Assembly (NCBI GenBank): GCA_030431485.1
Contig: JAUIIR010000023.1
Coordinates: forward strand, 1 to 55,850
DNA: 55,850 nt
Source of the DNA: Alphaproteobacteria bacterium
GTDB lineage: Bacteria; Pseudomonadota; Alphaproteobacteria; Rhodobacterales; Rhodobacteraceae
Reading direction: 5' to 3'
Numbering within the stretch: position 1 is the stretch's first letter; each line of letters starts with the position of its first letter. This document shows, one piece after another, positions 1 through 8,420 of the stretch. Below the pieces are notes generated by a model, which did not search any database, was not told the origin of the DNA, and saw only the letters and a list, made by a program, of their open reading frames with translations. A program made the position numbers and the translations under genes.

Positions 1-47
1 GGCTCATAACCTGAAGGTCGTAGGTTCAAATCCTACCCCCGCAACCA
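1..47 (+). tRNA. tRNA-fMet (CAT), 3' part
   Basis: The window opens inside the anticodon arm of a tRNA. The loop CTCATAA carries anticodon CAT, the T-loop reads GGTTCAAATCC, and the 3' end CCCCCGCAACCA includes an encoded CCA. The run of C with discriminator A fits initiator tRNA-Met. The 5' half lies outside the window, so the mismatched first acceptor pair that would prove the initiator type cannot be seen. Confidence 0.9.
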
Positions 48-191
48 ATCTCAATGCTTCAGTTTGCATTTTGAAGGCTTCTGCAGCCGCTCAGAAAACC
101 ATTTGTTTGATGTGTTTCATTGCTATATGTCTTGTTCCTGACTAACGCTGTCGGGTATTAGGTGCGAGCAGCAAAATCACGACATGGTGCC

Positions 192-1871
192 ATGACGGAC
201 ACTGCTCTAACACCAAAGCAACGAACGCACTCCCTTGTGCGCCTGGTGCCATGGCTTATTGGCGGCCTCGCGGCGGCGATATGCATTTTGCCGCACGTCA
301 GTGTTGTGGTGGCCGCTTTCATGGGATCGACCGAGACTTTGCAATCTTTGGCTGAGACAGTGCTGGCGCGGTACACTCAGGCAACATTGATATTGTTGGT
401 TACCGTTGTTGTCTTTAGCACTTTGATTGGCACGGTTGCGGCTTGGTTGGTCACAACAACGGATTTCACAGGACGCCGCGTTCTGGAGATCTCGTTGGTC
501 CTGCCTCTCGCGTTCCCAGCCTATGTTCTCGCCTACGCCTATACACATGTGTTGGATCACCCCGGCATTGTTCAAACTACATTAAGAGCTGTCACTGGAT
601 GGGGACCACGAGACTATTGGTTTCCAGAGATACGGTCGTTGGGCGGGGCGGCGGCAATGTTGACCCTCGTGCTGTACCCCTATGTGTACTTACTGGCCCG
701 TGCCGCGTTTGCGTCGCAGAGCGCGACAACTTTCTATGCGGCGCAGTCGCTAGGTCAGACGCGATGGGGTGCGTTTTGGCGGGTTTCTCTTCCAATGGCA
801 CGGCCTGCGATTGCATCGGGTGCAATGCTGATTGGTATGGAAACCATCGCAGATTTCGGCACCGTCTCTTATTTTGGCGTCCAAACCTTTGCAGTGGGCA
901 TCTATTCGAGCTGGTTCACTTTTGCGGATCGGGCTGCCGCCGCCCAATTGTCCTTAGGACTTTTAGCATTTGCTCTTCTTCTTGCCATCATTGAACGTAT
1001 CAATCGCGGCGAGGCGCGATATGCCTATGGCCGAAAATTCGAACAAATGCCGCGCCTTACTTTGACCGGCGCGCGAAATGCAGCGGCGATGTTTGCTTGT
1101 TTTCTACCTGCATTCCTTGGCTGTATTTTGCCAGTGCTGATGTTGTCGGAAATGGCCATGGGCTCTGAACAAAGTCTGTTCAGTCCGCGATATCTGCAAT
1201 TTGCCCAGAACTCTGTGACACTTGGGATTTGCGCTGCACTTCTTACTGTATCGGTCGCTTTGCTGTTTGGTAGTTTGGCCCGCAACCGAGACTCTTGGTT
1301 CGCGACGGCGATCCTCTATATCGGGCGGCTCGGGTACGCGGTCCCGGGCGGTGTCATTGCCGTTGGTCTGCTCGTACCGTTCGCCTTTTTCGACAATACC
1401 CTTGATGCGTACATGCGTGAGACATTTGGAATTTCGACGGGGTTGCTGTTTACCGGATCGATTTGGCTGCTGGTTTTCGCGTACATGATCCGTTTTCTTG
1501 CGGCTGCGATTGGCGCTTATGAGGGCGGGGTTGCAGTGATCAATCCAAATATGGATGCGGCGGCGCGCGTCTTGGGGCAAAGCGAGTGGGGCTTGTTGCG
1601 GCGGGTTCATTTTCCTTTGCTGCGGCCAAGCCTATTCACAGCTCTTTTGATTGTGTTTGTCGATGTGATGAAGGAACTGCCGGCAACGCTCATAATGCGG
1701 CCGTTCAATTTTGACACTTTGGCGGTTCAGGCGCATCGACTCGCAGCTGACGAGCGGCTGGCTGGTGCAGCTGTGCCCAGTCTTGTGATTGTTGCGATCG
1801 GGACGCTGCCCGTCATTCTTCTGTGTCGTCGAATTCGGAACGAACAAGGACATAAAAAAGAGGGCGTCTGA
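192..1871 (+). CDS. Fe(III)-type ABC transporter permease, two-domain (FbpB/AfuB-like)
   Basis: This is an inner-membrane permease of about 559 residues for an iron(III)-type ABC importer. The protein is a tandem duplication with about twelve membrane segments. Each half has the EAA-type loop that docks the ATPase: AAQSLGQ..RVSLPMARP near residues 183-206 and AARVLGQ..RVHFPLLRP near 456-480. The length fits fused FbpB proteins, which are roughly twice a single permease. I chose the ATG at 192; a GTG at 162 would add ten residues, and neither has a strong ribosome-binding site. The matching binding protein lies convergently downstream (1906-2931). No ATPase gene is present in the window. Iron is the family's usual substrate and is inferred here. 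Confidence 0.88.
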   Translation: MTDTALTPKQRTHSLVRLVPWLIGGLAAAICILPHVSVVVAAFMGSTETLQSLAETVLARYTQATLILLVTVVVFSTLIGTVAAWLVTTTDFTGRRVLEISLVLPLAFPAYVLAYAYTHVLDHPGIVQTTLRAVTGWGPRDYWFPEIRSLGGAAAMLTLVLYPYVYLLARAAFASQSATTFYAAQSLGQTRWGAFWRVSLPMARPAIASGAMLIGMETIADFGTVSYFGVQTFAVGIYSSWFTFADRAAAAQLSLGLLAFALLLAIIERINRGEARYAYGRKFEQMPRLTLTGARNAAAMFACFLPAFLGCILPVLMLSEMAMGSEQSLFSPRYLQFAQNSVTLGICAALLTVSVALLFGSLARNRDSWFATAILYIGRLGYAVPGGVIAVGLLVPFAFFDNTLDAYMRETFGISTGLLFTGSIWLLVFAYMIRFLAAAIGAYEGGVAVINPNMDAAARVLGQSEWGLLRRVHFPLLRPSLFTALLIVFVDVMKELPATLIMRPFNFDTLAVQAHRLAADERLAGAAVPSLVIVAIGTLPVILLCRRIRNEQGHKKEGV

Positions 1872-1883
1872 GCGCCCTCTTTT
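1856..1883. terminator. Bidirectional rho-independent terminator between permease and binding protein
   Basis: A perfect 11-bp stem (AAAAGAGGGCG / CGCCCTCTTTT) closes a 6-base loop and overlaps the permease stop codon. T-runs occur on both strands, so it can end both convergent transcripts. Confidence 0.88.
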
Positions 1884-1905
1884 CGGTTCGCGATCTGGTT
1901 CGGGC

Positions 1906-2931
1906 TTATTTCCAGCCGACCTCGTTGAAGATTTTCTGAGCAGCCGGAACGTTCTTTGCGACCTCGGACAAATCCACATCATCCGGTCGGAACATGCCGA
2001 GAGCCGCCACAGACGGTGACAACGCGACGCCGGGGACTGCAGGGTATTCGTCATTGCCCGCCGAAAAATATTGCTGCGCCTGATCAGACGACAAATATTC
2101 CAAAAACTTGATCGCGTTTTCTCGGTTTGGCGCATGCGCGGCCACACCACCGCCCGAGAGATTCATATGCGCGCCTTCGGCGTTTTGCGCAGGGAACACC
2201 CAGCCGATGTCGGCGCGATCTTCTTCAGACAGTCCTTCCACTTCGGTGCGAAGGGCGCGGGCAAAGTAGTAGGTGTTCGAGATCGAGATATCACATTCGC
2301 CGGAAACCAGACCGCGAAGTTGGTCGGTATCTCCACCTTGAGGAGCGCGCGCGAAGTTGTCTACAACACCTTGGGCCCAGGCCTTTGCAGCCTCTTCACC
2401 GTGGTTTTCGATAACGGCGCTTAACAGTGTCTGAGAATAGACATTTGTCGAAGAGCGATGGCAAACCATGCCTTTGTATTGGGGGTCAGCCAGGGAAACA
2501 TAGTCAAGTGGTGGGGTTTCAACATCATTCTTGTCATAGAAGATAATCCGGGCACGTTGGCTGAAGCCGAACCACTGGTTCTCATTATCCTGTAAGCTAC
2601 CTGGAATTCGCCTTTCCAGAATCTCGCTGTTTACTGATTGAAGCACACCTGCGGCCTTGGCGCGTTCAAGTCGTGACGTGTCGACTGTCAGCAGAATATC
2701 CGCCGGTGAGTTTGCACCTTCGGCCTGCATGCGGGCGATCAATTCATCCGCGTTGCCTTCGATCCGGTTGATTGTAATGCCCGTTGCCTCGGTGAAATCC
2801 GAGTACAGTCGTTCGTCTGTGTCGTAGTGCCGTGACGAGTATAGGTTCACTTCCCCTTGCGCCATCGCGACGGTGCTAAGGGCAGTGCTGATTAGGATTG
2901 CTGCTGTCGAGGTTGTGCAAACGATCCGCAT
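1906..2931 (-). CDS. Fe(III) ABC transporter substrate-binding protein (FbpA/FutA family)
   Basis: This is a periplasmic binding protein of 341 residues that should deliver ferric iron to the permease at 192-1871. Residues 1-24 form a Sec signal peptide ending AMA. The mature protein starts QGEVNLYSSRHYDTDERLY, which is typical of the FbpA/FutA group. YSSRHYDTD and the later NTYYFAR segment supply the Tyr residues that ligate iron in this family. The ATG at 2931 has GGAGAG about 5 bases upstream. The permease and binding protein are convergent rather than co-directional, so they have separate promoters. I saw no convincing Fur, RirA or Irr box in the AT-rich upstream region. Confidence 0.9.
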   Translation of the reverse strand: MRIVCTTSTAAILISTALSTVAMAQGEVNLYSSRHYDTDERLYSDFTEATGITINRIEGNADELIARMQAEGANSPADILLTVDTSRLERAKAAGVLQSVNSEILERRIPGSLQDNENQWFGFSQRARIIFYDKNDVETPPLDYVSLADPQYKGMVCHRSSTNVYSQTLLSAVIENHGEEAAKAWAQGVVDNFARAPQGGDTDQLRGLVSGECDISISNTYYFARALRTEVEGLSEEDRADIGWVFPAQNAEGAHMNLSGGGVAAHAPNRENAIKFLEYLSSDQAQQYFSAGNDEYPAVPGVALSPSVAALGMFRPDDVDLSEVAKNVPAAQKIFNEVGWK

Positions 2932-3084
2932 GAAACTCTCCGTTTTGCGATTAACTTACTAAAAAAGTCAGATACACGATTCCGAGCGGCGATCAACACT
3001 TTCCGAGTAAAATTGTCAGAAATATTCGATTGTAGAACGAACACGCTGCCACCTAACAAATAGGATAAGTGACGTAAGCCTTGT

Positions 3085-5343
3085 TCAGAAGCCGTCAGTC
3101 GTGTCCAGCAAACCGACGAGCGGCATCAGGAACGCTCCACTTTCTGGGTCAGAGGCAGACACGTGCATTTCGTCGACCAAACGGGACGCGGTTTCAAACG
3201 AGGATAAGCTACCGTCGAAGGCTAACATGACGTCGGTTGCCGCCTGAACATTCGACATTCCCAATTCAATCGCAAAGCGCACGCCCAAGTTTGTCTTGTG
3301 CTCAAGATACTGCTGGTCTTCTTCTTGGCGGGCAACGAGATCGGCATCGCTTTTCGCAGGCAGATCGGCTTTCACTCCATCAAGGAGTTCAAGAATAAAG
3401 TTTGCTCTACTGACTGCACCGCGGTCCAGCGCGTCATTCCAGAACATAAGACCGTCCACGTCGGGCGCTCTTCCGAGCACATTGACATAGACATCGCTGA
3501 TGAAATGAAGAGTGCTTAGGCTTGATGGGTAGCGTTCGACCGTTTCGTCCTGTTCGACAAAGAGGGCAGCAATGTCCTCGCGCGTTGTGCCATGAACAAA
3601 GGCTGAGCTCCAAAACCCGAGACCCAGAGCATCCGGGGCGCGATTGAAGTAGGCAATATAAAGCTCTACAAATGCTTCAAGAGCATCTTGGTTGAGCTGC
3701 TTATGCGCGCCGAAAATTCGGAGGTCCATAGCTTCGCCGAAGACCAGATCACCGCTGTCGAACTCGATCAATTCGACATTCTCAAGATGAATTGTTCCCA
3801 GACCATTGGGCCGTCTGTCCGTGACCCGGACCCCATCACTCCACAAAGCGACGCTGTAGGAAGATTGGTCACCAGAAAAGTGGACCGTATCGATACCGTC
3901 TCGACCGTTGATGTGAGTATAGTCTGAACTCGCAATGAGACCATCGTCGTTCAGGACCGTCCCTTCAAGAACAGCCGATGCTGGCGTGCCTTCCTGTTCG
4001 CCCTCCTCGGAGTTTGAAGACTCATCTCTGGCATTGATATGCGATACAGGTTCGCCGAGCTCGAAATGATCAACCGTCAATGGCGTGCCGAATTGCGAGT
4101 CGTGGTACAGGTCAATGATCGTCCCGTCGTCCAGTCTGACCCGCGACACGTTGCTGAAAGGTTTGGTCACGGCCTGCAAAATATCTTCGATCGTCTGAAA
4201 GTCGCTGTCGATCAATCGAAGCGTATCGGCGCTCAGATCAAAATCCGCAATCCTATTGGTACCGTCACCGCGTGCAATGACAAATGTGTCTGCCCCCGCA
4301 TGCCCAAAATAGACATCGGTGCCGGGACCACCGCGCAATTCGTCATCGCCGGGACCACCGTCGAGATTGTCATCTCCGCTTTCCCCCGAAAGTGTATCAT
4401 TTCCGTTTTGACCAAAGAGATCATCGTCGCCAGAATTTCCGTTCAAGACGTCAGGCCCGTCAGCGCCTTGAAGCGAGTCGTCGCCTCCGAGACCTGAAAT
4501 TATGTCGCCAAGGTTGGTCCCAAAAACGCGTTCGCTGGCCGCGGTGGTGATGGGATGTCCAGCGCCTTGCTTTTCGAAACCTGCGATTTCGTAGCCAATA
4601 TCGGCCAACATCGCTTTATCGTATTCGCTGATAACGACACGCGTGCCTCCAATGAGAACCGGATCGAGCGCGACGATATCACCAGCGAAGCCGTCTTCGA
4701 CATGGGCGTGGTCGTCATCGATTGGGATTGGTGCGCCGTTGTTGATCGCCATCGAATTGGGGCCAGTGAAGCCGCCATCAATCAGCCAGCGTTCGAAGGC
4801 ACTTGATGTTCCGAGCCCCAAGACATGGCCTATCTCATGAATGGCGACAGATAGGAAATCATGTAGGCTCGGAGTCGGGTCGTTGAGGCTGAAGGACCAA
4901 TCAACACCGGATGCGAAGGTGATGGACCCAGCCCAAGGTTCGAAATCTGTGACGGAACCATTGCCTCGAAAGTCAGAACTGATGCGTGCGGCATAAACGT
5001 CGCCTTTGGCGTTGCTGCCGTCAGGGCCGCCTACTGCAAGGGTTGATGACGGTAGGTCTCTGGCACCAACAAAAATGACAATATCGTCGATTGGGCGTTC
5101 AAGATTGACTGTCTCAACTGCGAGGGTCGTTGGATTGCGCACAGTGAAGGTCGTGCCAATTGGTACATCCGCGAAAGTGTCTTGGATTATGGTCGACCAG
5201 TGATGGGCACCTGTTTCCAGAGCGATGCGACGCTCGGGATCATCAAAGAAACCTCCACTGTCAAAGCGGTAGTCGAATTCGATCTTCAAGGACACCTGCG
5301 AAAGCCTCGTGGAGATGGCAGTTAGGTCGGGCCCACCGCTCAT
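3085..5343 (-). CDS. Secreted metzincin-like protein with RTX repeats and DUF4214 domain
   Basis: This 752-residue protein is probably exported by a type I system. Residues about 20-250 resemble an M10-type metalloprotease: HEIGHVLGLG has His169, Glu170 and His173, but the usual third zinc ligand position (179) is Thr. A later DDDHAHVEDG segment (His212/His214) may supply it, as in atypical bacterial matrixin-like proteins. The usual Met-turn Met also appears replaced (ALDPVL). Residues about 275-365 hold GGxGxDxLx calcium-binding nonapeptides. About 555-690 is a DUF4214 region with two similar units ending NRAPD and GRAPD. There is no N-terminal signal peptide and no type I exporter nearby. 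Whether it is an active protease is unclear. The start has no clear ribosome-binding site, but a stop lies only seven codons upstream. Confidence 0.8.
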   Translation of the reverse strand: MSGGPDLTAISTRLSQVSLKIEFDYRFDSGGFFDDPERRIALETGAHHWSTIIQDTFADVPIGTTFTVRNPTTLAVETVNLERPIDDIVIFVGARDLPSSTLAVGGPDGSNAKGDVYAARISSDFRGNGSVTDFEPWAGSITFASGVDWSFSLNDPTPSLHDFLSVAIHEIGHVLGLGTSSAFERWLIDGGFTGPNSMAINNGAPIPIDDDHAHVEDGFAGDIVALDPVLIGGTRVVISEYDKAMLADIGYEIAGFEKQGAGHPITTAASERVFGTNLGDIISGLGGDDSLQGADGPDVLNGNSGDDDLFGQNGNDTLSGESGDDNLDGGPGDDELRGGPGTDVYFGHAGADTFVIARGDGTNRIADFDLSADTLRLIDSDFQTIEDILQAVTKPFSNVSRVRLDDGTIIDLYHDSQFGTPLTVDHFELGEPVSHINARDESSNSEEGEQEGTPASAVLEGTVLNDDGLIASSDYTHINGRDGIDTVHFSGDQSSYSVALWSDGVRVTDRRPNGLGTIHLENVELIEFDSGDLVFGEAMDLRIFGAHKQLNQDALEAFVELYIAYFNRAPDALGLGFWSSAFVHGTTREDIAALFVEQDETVERYPSSLSTLHFISDVYVNVLGRAPDVDGLMFWNDALDRGAVSRANFILELLDGVKADLPAKSDADLVARQEEDQQYLEHKTNLGVRFAIELGMSNVQAATDVMLAFDGSLSSFETASRLVDEMHVSASDPESGAFLMPLVGLLDTTDGF

Positions 5344-5702
5344 ATTATGCGTGCTGGCCCATGTTCAGGCTCAGACTGATTTTGAACTGCGTCGATTTCT
5401 TGATTGTAATGCGGCGATGCGCTTGAAACAAAGCGCGAATTTACTCAAAATATTCGCATCAACAGCGCCGATAGCGGCATCTGCAGACTGCAGCGCCGAA
5501 GCGTTGAGGTTTATCAGCGTCCAAACATAAGCGGTATTTTGGTGTGGAAGCACTGAGTCTGCGCTTCGGCTCGCGCGGCTCTTTGGCTTCGAAGCTGGCC
5601 CAGTGTTGGGCCAGTCTCATTTTTCTAGAGCATGTCACTTGTGCTGAACGTTGGCAGAGTTTGATCGGCCAAGACGACCAAGTACTTGATGCCCCGTCCG
5701 GT
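5344..5702. other. 359-bp intergenic region with an orphan terminator-like hairpin
   Basis: No convincing gene is seen between the RTX gene start and the aminotransferase stop. The first part should hold the promoter of the RTX gene on the minus strand. A hairpin at 5595-5614 is described separately. Confidence 0.5.
5595..5624 (+). terminator. Orphan plus-strand terminator-like hairpin
   Basis: CTGGCCCA-GTGT-TGGGCCAG is a perfect 8-bp stem with a 4-base loop, followed by TCTCATTTTT on the plus strand. No annotated plus-strand gene ends here; the flanking genes are both on the minus strand. It may end an unseen small RNA or be a relic. Confidence 0.45.
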
Positions 5703-7076
5703 TTACCCCAACACGGATTTGACAGCGCTCAAAGTGCCATCAACCACTTGATCCGCTTCGGCCCGGCTGAGGCAGAAGGGTGGAGCAAATCCGAGGATGT
5801 CGCCCTGCGGCATAGCGCGGGCAATGACCTTGTCCTGTTCGAGTAGTTTGGACGAAATCTGCGGACCGATTTTGTCAGCCGGATCAAAGAAAACCCGGTT
5901 TGCCTTGTCCTTCACAAATTCCACGGCACAGATCATTCCGTCGCCGCGCACTTCTCCGACATTCGTATGATCAGCTAGTGCTTCCGTCATCGCGTTGTTC
6001 AGATACGCGCCGACATCTCCAGCATTTGCAATGAGGTTCAGGTCATCCAGCAGTTTCAGATTTGCGACACCTGCAGCAGCGCCGATTGGGTGCGCCGAAT
6101 AGGTCCAGCCGTGGCCAATCGGTCCGTTTTCATCGGTGCCTCGCTCCAGAACGCTCCAGACTTTGTCTGAAACGATGGAGCCGGACAGAGGAGCATAGGC
6201 CGATGTCAGACCTTTGGCGATGGTAATGATATCTGGCTTGATTCCGTAGTGCTCGGACCCAAACATGGTTCCAAGCCGACCAAAGCCAGTAACCACCTCA
6301 TCTGCAATCAGCAGGATATCATGCTTTTGCAACACCTCCTGGATTGCCGCCCAGTAGCCTGTGGGCGGCGGAACAATACCGCCGGTGCCGAGCATGGGCT
6401 CGCCAATAAACGCCCCAATGGTGTCAGCTCCTTCGCGAGCAATCAACGCTTCGAGATCGGCCACACACTGAGCAACAAATTGCTCTTCCGTCTGGTCCAG
6501 GTTCTCACGACGGTAATAGTAGGGCGCCGTGGTGTGGATCACCTGTTCAACTGGCAGATCGAATTTCTTGTGAAAGAGCTCCAGCCCGGTAAGCGAGCCT
6601 GTGACCAGACCAGAACCGTGATAGCCCCGCCAGCGCGAGATAATCTTTTTCTTCTTCGGGCGACCAAGAATGTTGTTGTAGTACCAGACCAGTTTTACGT
6701 TGGTCTCATTGGCGTCCGAGCCACCCAAGCCGAAATATACCTTGGACATATGGTCGGGCGCGCGGTCGAGGATCATCTTTGAAAGTGTGATCGATGCTTC
6801 GGTGCCGTGACCGACATATGAGTGATAATAGGCAAGCTCGTGCGCCTGCTCTGCTATTGCCTCGGCGATCTCTTTGCGGCCGTATCCCACGTTGACACAG
6901 TAGAGACCTGCAAAGGCATCAAGCAGCTTGTTGCCGTCTCGGTCTTCAATGAACACCCCAGATGCTGTCTTGATGACCCGGTTCGGGCTTTCACCGCGCG
7001 CGTGCTGTGCAAGATGGGTGGACGGGTGGAAGAAATTTTCTCGATCCCATTGATCAAGTTGGTCATTCCGCAGCAT
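5703..7076 (-). CDS. Class III PLP-dependent aminotransferase
   Basis: This is a 457-residue fold-type I aminotransferase of the omega-amino acid:pyruvate / diamine group. It has DEVVTGFGRLG (cofactor Asp) and IAKGLTSAYAPLSG (the Schiff-base Lys follows ITIA), and the length is typical. The family moves an amino group from omega-amino acids, diamines or taurine to a keto acid. The gene is divergent from an ectoine-hydrolase-like M24 protein and an ArgE-like deacetylase. A DoeD-like role, 2,4-diaminobutyrate to aspartate semialdehyde, is therefore attractive but is inference from context. The ATG at 7076 has only a weak ribosome-binding site. The 155-bp gap to 7232 should contain divergent promoters, probably controlled by the GntR gene at 9574. 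Confidence 0.85.
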   Translation of the reverse strand: MLRNDQLDQWDRENFFHPSTHLAQHARGESPNRVIKTASGVFIEDRDGNKLLDAFAGLYCVNVGYGRKEIAEAIAEQAHELAYYHSYVGHGTEASITLSKMILDRAPDHMSKVYFGLGGSDANETNVKLVWYYNNILGRPKKKKIISRWRGYHGSGLVTGSLTGLELFHKKFDLPVEQVIHTTAPYYYRRENLDQTEEQFVAQCVADLEALIAREGADTIGAFIGEPMLGTGGIVPPPTGYWAAIQEVLQKHDILLIADEVVTGFGRLGTMFGSEHYGIKPDIITIAKGLTSAYAPLSGSIVSDKVWSVLERGTDENGPIGHGWTYSAHPIGAAAGVANLKLLDDLNLIANAGDVGAYLNNAMTEALADHTNVGEVRGDGMICAVEFVKDKANRVFFDPADKIGPQISSKLLEQDKVIARAMPQGDILGFAPPFCLSRAEADQVVDGTLSAVKSVLG

Positions 7077-7231
7077 GTCGTTTTCCAGTCATTAAAGGTG
7101 GCAAATCGTTGTGCACATCAGGCGATGATTTCAGATGATGTCAAGAAATCACATGCTGATTCTGTGCGCCGTTCGACAGCTTTCCTGCCGAGTTGTGTAC
7201 ATCCTACGTGAAATTTGGCTGAGGACCAACC

Positions 7232-8416
7232 ATGCCCAAGGGAAATGCCCCGTTTAGTCAAAATGAATATGACCGCCGCATCGCGTTGACGCGGACCGCG
7301 ATGAGTGAGGCAGGGCTTGACGCTTTGTTCGTCACAGACCCGTCAAATCAAGCGTGGCTCACTGGATATGACGGATGGTCTTTCTACGTTCATCAAGGTG
7401 TCTTGCTTCGGATGGAAGGTGAACCGATCTGGTGGGGTCGTTTCATGGATTCGATGGGCGCATTGCGTACATGCTGGATGTCTGAGGACAACATCTTCGG
7501 CTACGCTGACAGCTACGTACAGTCGACTGTCCGACACCCGATGCAGGAGCTTGCCGGACGTCTGAAAGAGATGGGCCTCGGCGCTGCGACCATCGGTGTC
7601 GAGATGGAGAATTATTATTATTCCGCCAAGGCGCATGAGGTTTTTGTCACCGAATTGCCGGATGCAACCTTCGCGGATGCGACTGCCTTGGTGAACTGGC
7701 AGCGACTGATCAAATCCCAAGAAGAAATTGCCTTCATCCGCAAAGCGGCGCGGATATCAGAGCGCGTGGTCGAAACTGCCATCGACCGTGCAGCGCCGGG
7801 TGTTCGCAAGAATGACGTGGTTGCCGATATCATGCATGCCGGGATCACCGGAGTGGACGACATCTGGGGGGACTACCCAGCCATCGTCCCCTTGACCCCT
7901 TCGGGTCTCGATGCGACTGCGGCTCACCTGACATGGAACGGTGATCCAATGCGTGAGGGTGAAGCGACGTTTTTTGAACTGTCAGGATGCTATCGCCGAT
8001 ACCACGCGCCACTGTGCCGGACCGTATTTCTGGGCACGCCGCCAAAGGAAATGCTCGATGCAGAAGCCGCGCAGATCGAAGGAATTGAGGCAGCGCTGAA
8101 CGCTGCAAAAGCAGGCAATCGCACATGTGATATCGCGCAGGCGCTTGTCGACGTCTTGCAGAAGCATGGTATTTTCCGCGAAGGTCGATGCGGGTATCCG
8201 ATTGGACTGAGTTATCCGCCGGATTGGGGCGAGCGCACGGCGTCGATCCGCATTGAAGACGAAACCATTCTCCAACCCGGCATGACCTTCCACTTTATGC
8301 CTGCACTTTGGATGGATACGTGGGGTCTGGAGACCACCGAAACCATACTCATTACTGAAAGCGGCCCGGCTGAGGTTCTGTGCAACGTGGAGCGCAAGCT
8401 TTTCATCAAGGACTAG
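7232..8416 (+). CDS. M24-family ectoine hydrolase-like protein (DoeA/EutD type)
   Basis: This 394-residue protein has the pita-bread M24 fold of creatinase and Xaa-Pro peptidases. TDPSNQAWLTGYDGWSFYVH near residues 32-51, the YHAPLCRTVFLG segment and FHFMPALWMDTWGLETTE near the C-terminus resemble ectoine hydrolase, which opens ectoine to N-acetyl-diaminobutyrate. GAGG precedes the ATG by about 6 bases. It starts an apparent operon with the deacetylase at 8421 (4-base gap) and the GntR regulator. No ehu-type ectoine ABC transporter and no DoeB are in the window. The true substrate may be another cyclic amidine or amide. The family call is firm; the substrate is moderate. Confidence 0.8.
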   Translation: MPKGNAPFSQNEYDRRIALTRTAMSEAGLDALFVTDPSNQAWLTGYDGWSFYVHQGVLLRMEGEPIWWGRFMDSMGALRTCWMSEDNIFGYADSYVQSTVRHPMQELAGRLKEMGLGAATIGVEMENYYYSAKAHEVFVTELPDATFADATALVNWQRLIKSQEEIAFIRKAARISERVVETAIDRAAPGVRKNDVVADIMHAGITGVDDIWGDYPAIVPLTPSGLDATAAHLTWNGDPMREGEATFFELSGCYRRYHAPLCRTVFLGTPPKEMLDAEAAQIEGIEAALNAAKAGNRTCDIAQALVDVLQKHGIFREGRCGYPIGLSYPPDWGERTASIRIEDETILQPGMTFHFMPALWMDTWGLETTETILITESGPAEVLCNVERKLFIKD

Positions 8417-8420
8417 TCGA

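Noticed and set aside
1..191. tRNA end as a possible integration site for a mobile element
   Set aside because: No integrase, transposase or second copy of the tRNA 3' end is visible downstream; the region continues with ordinary transporter genes.
1104..1610. Long antisense frame inside the iron permease gene
   Set aside because: It mirrors the codon bias of the real gene; its product is rich in Arg and Gln without any known fold.
2932..3084. Fur, RirA or Irr box upstream of the iron-binding protein gene
   Set aside because: The region is AT-rich but I could not find a convincing match to any of the known boxes.
4250..4520. Repeated short sequence that could look like a CRISPR or minisatellite
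   Set aside because: It is the coding repeat of RTX calcium-binding nonapeptides, without equal spacers or a leader.
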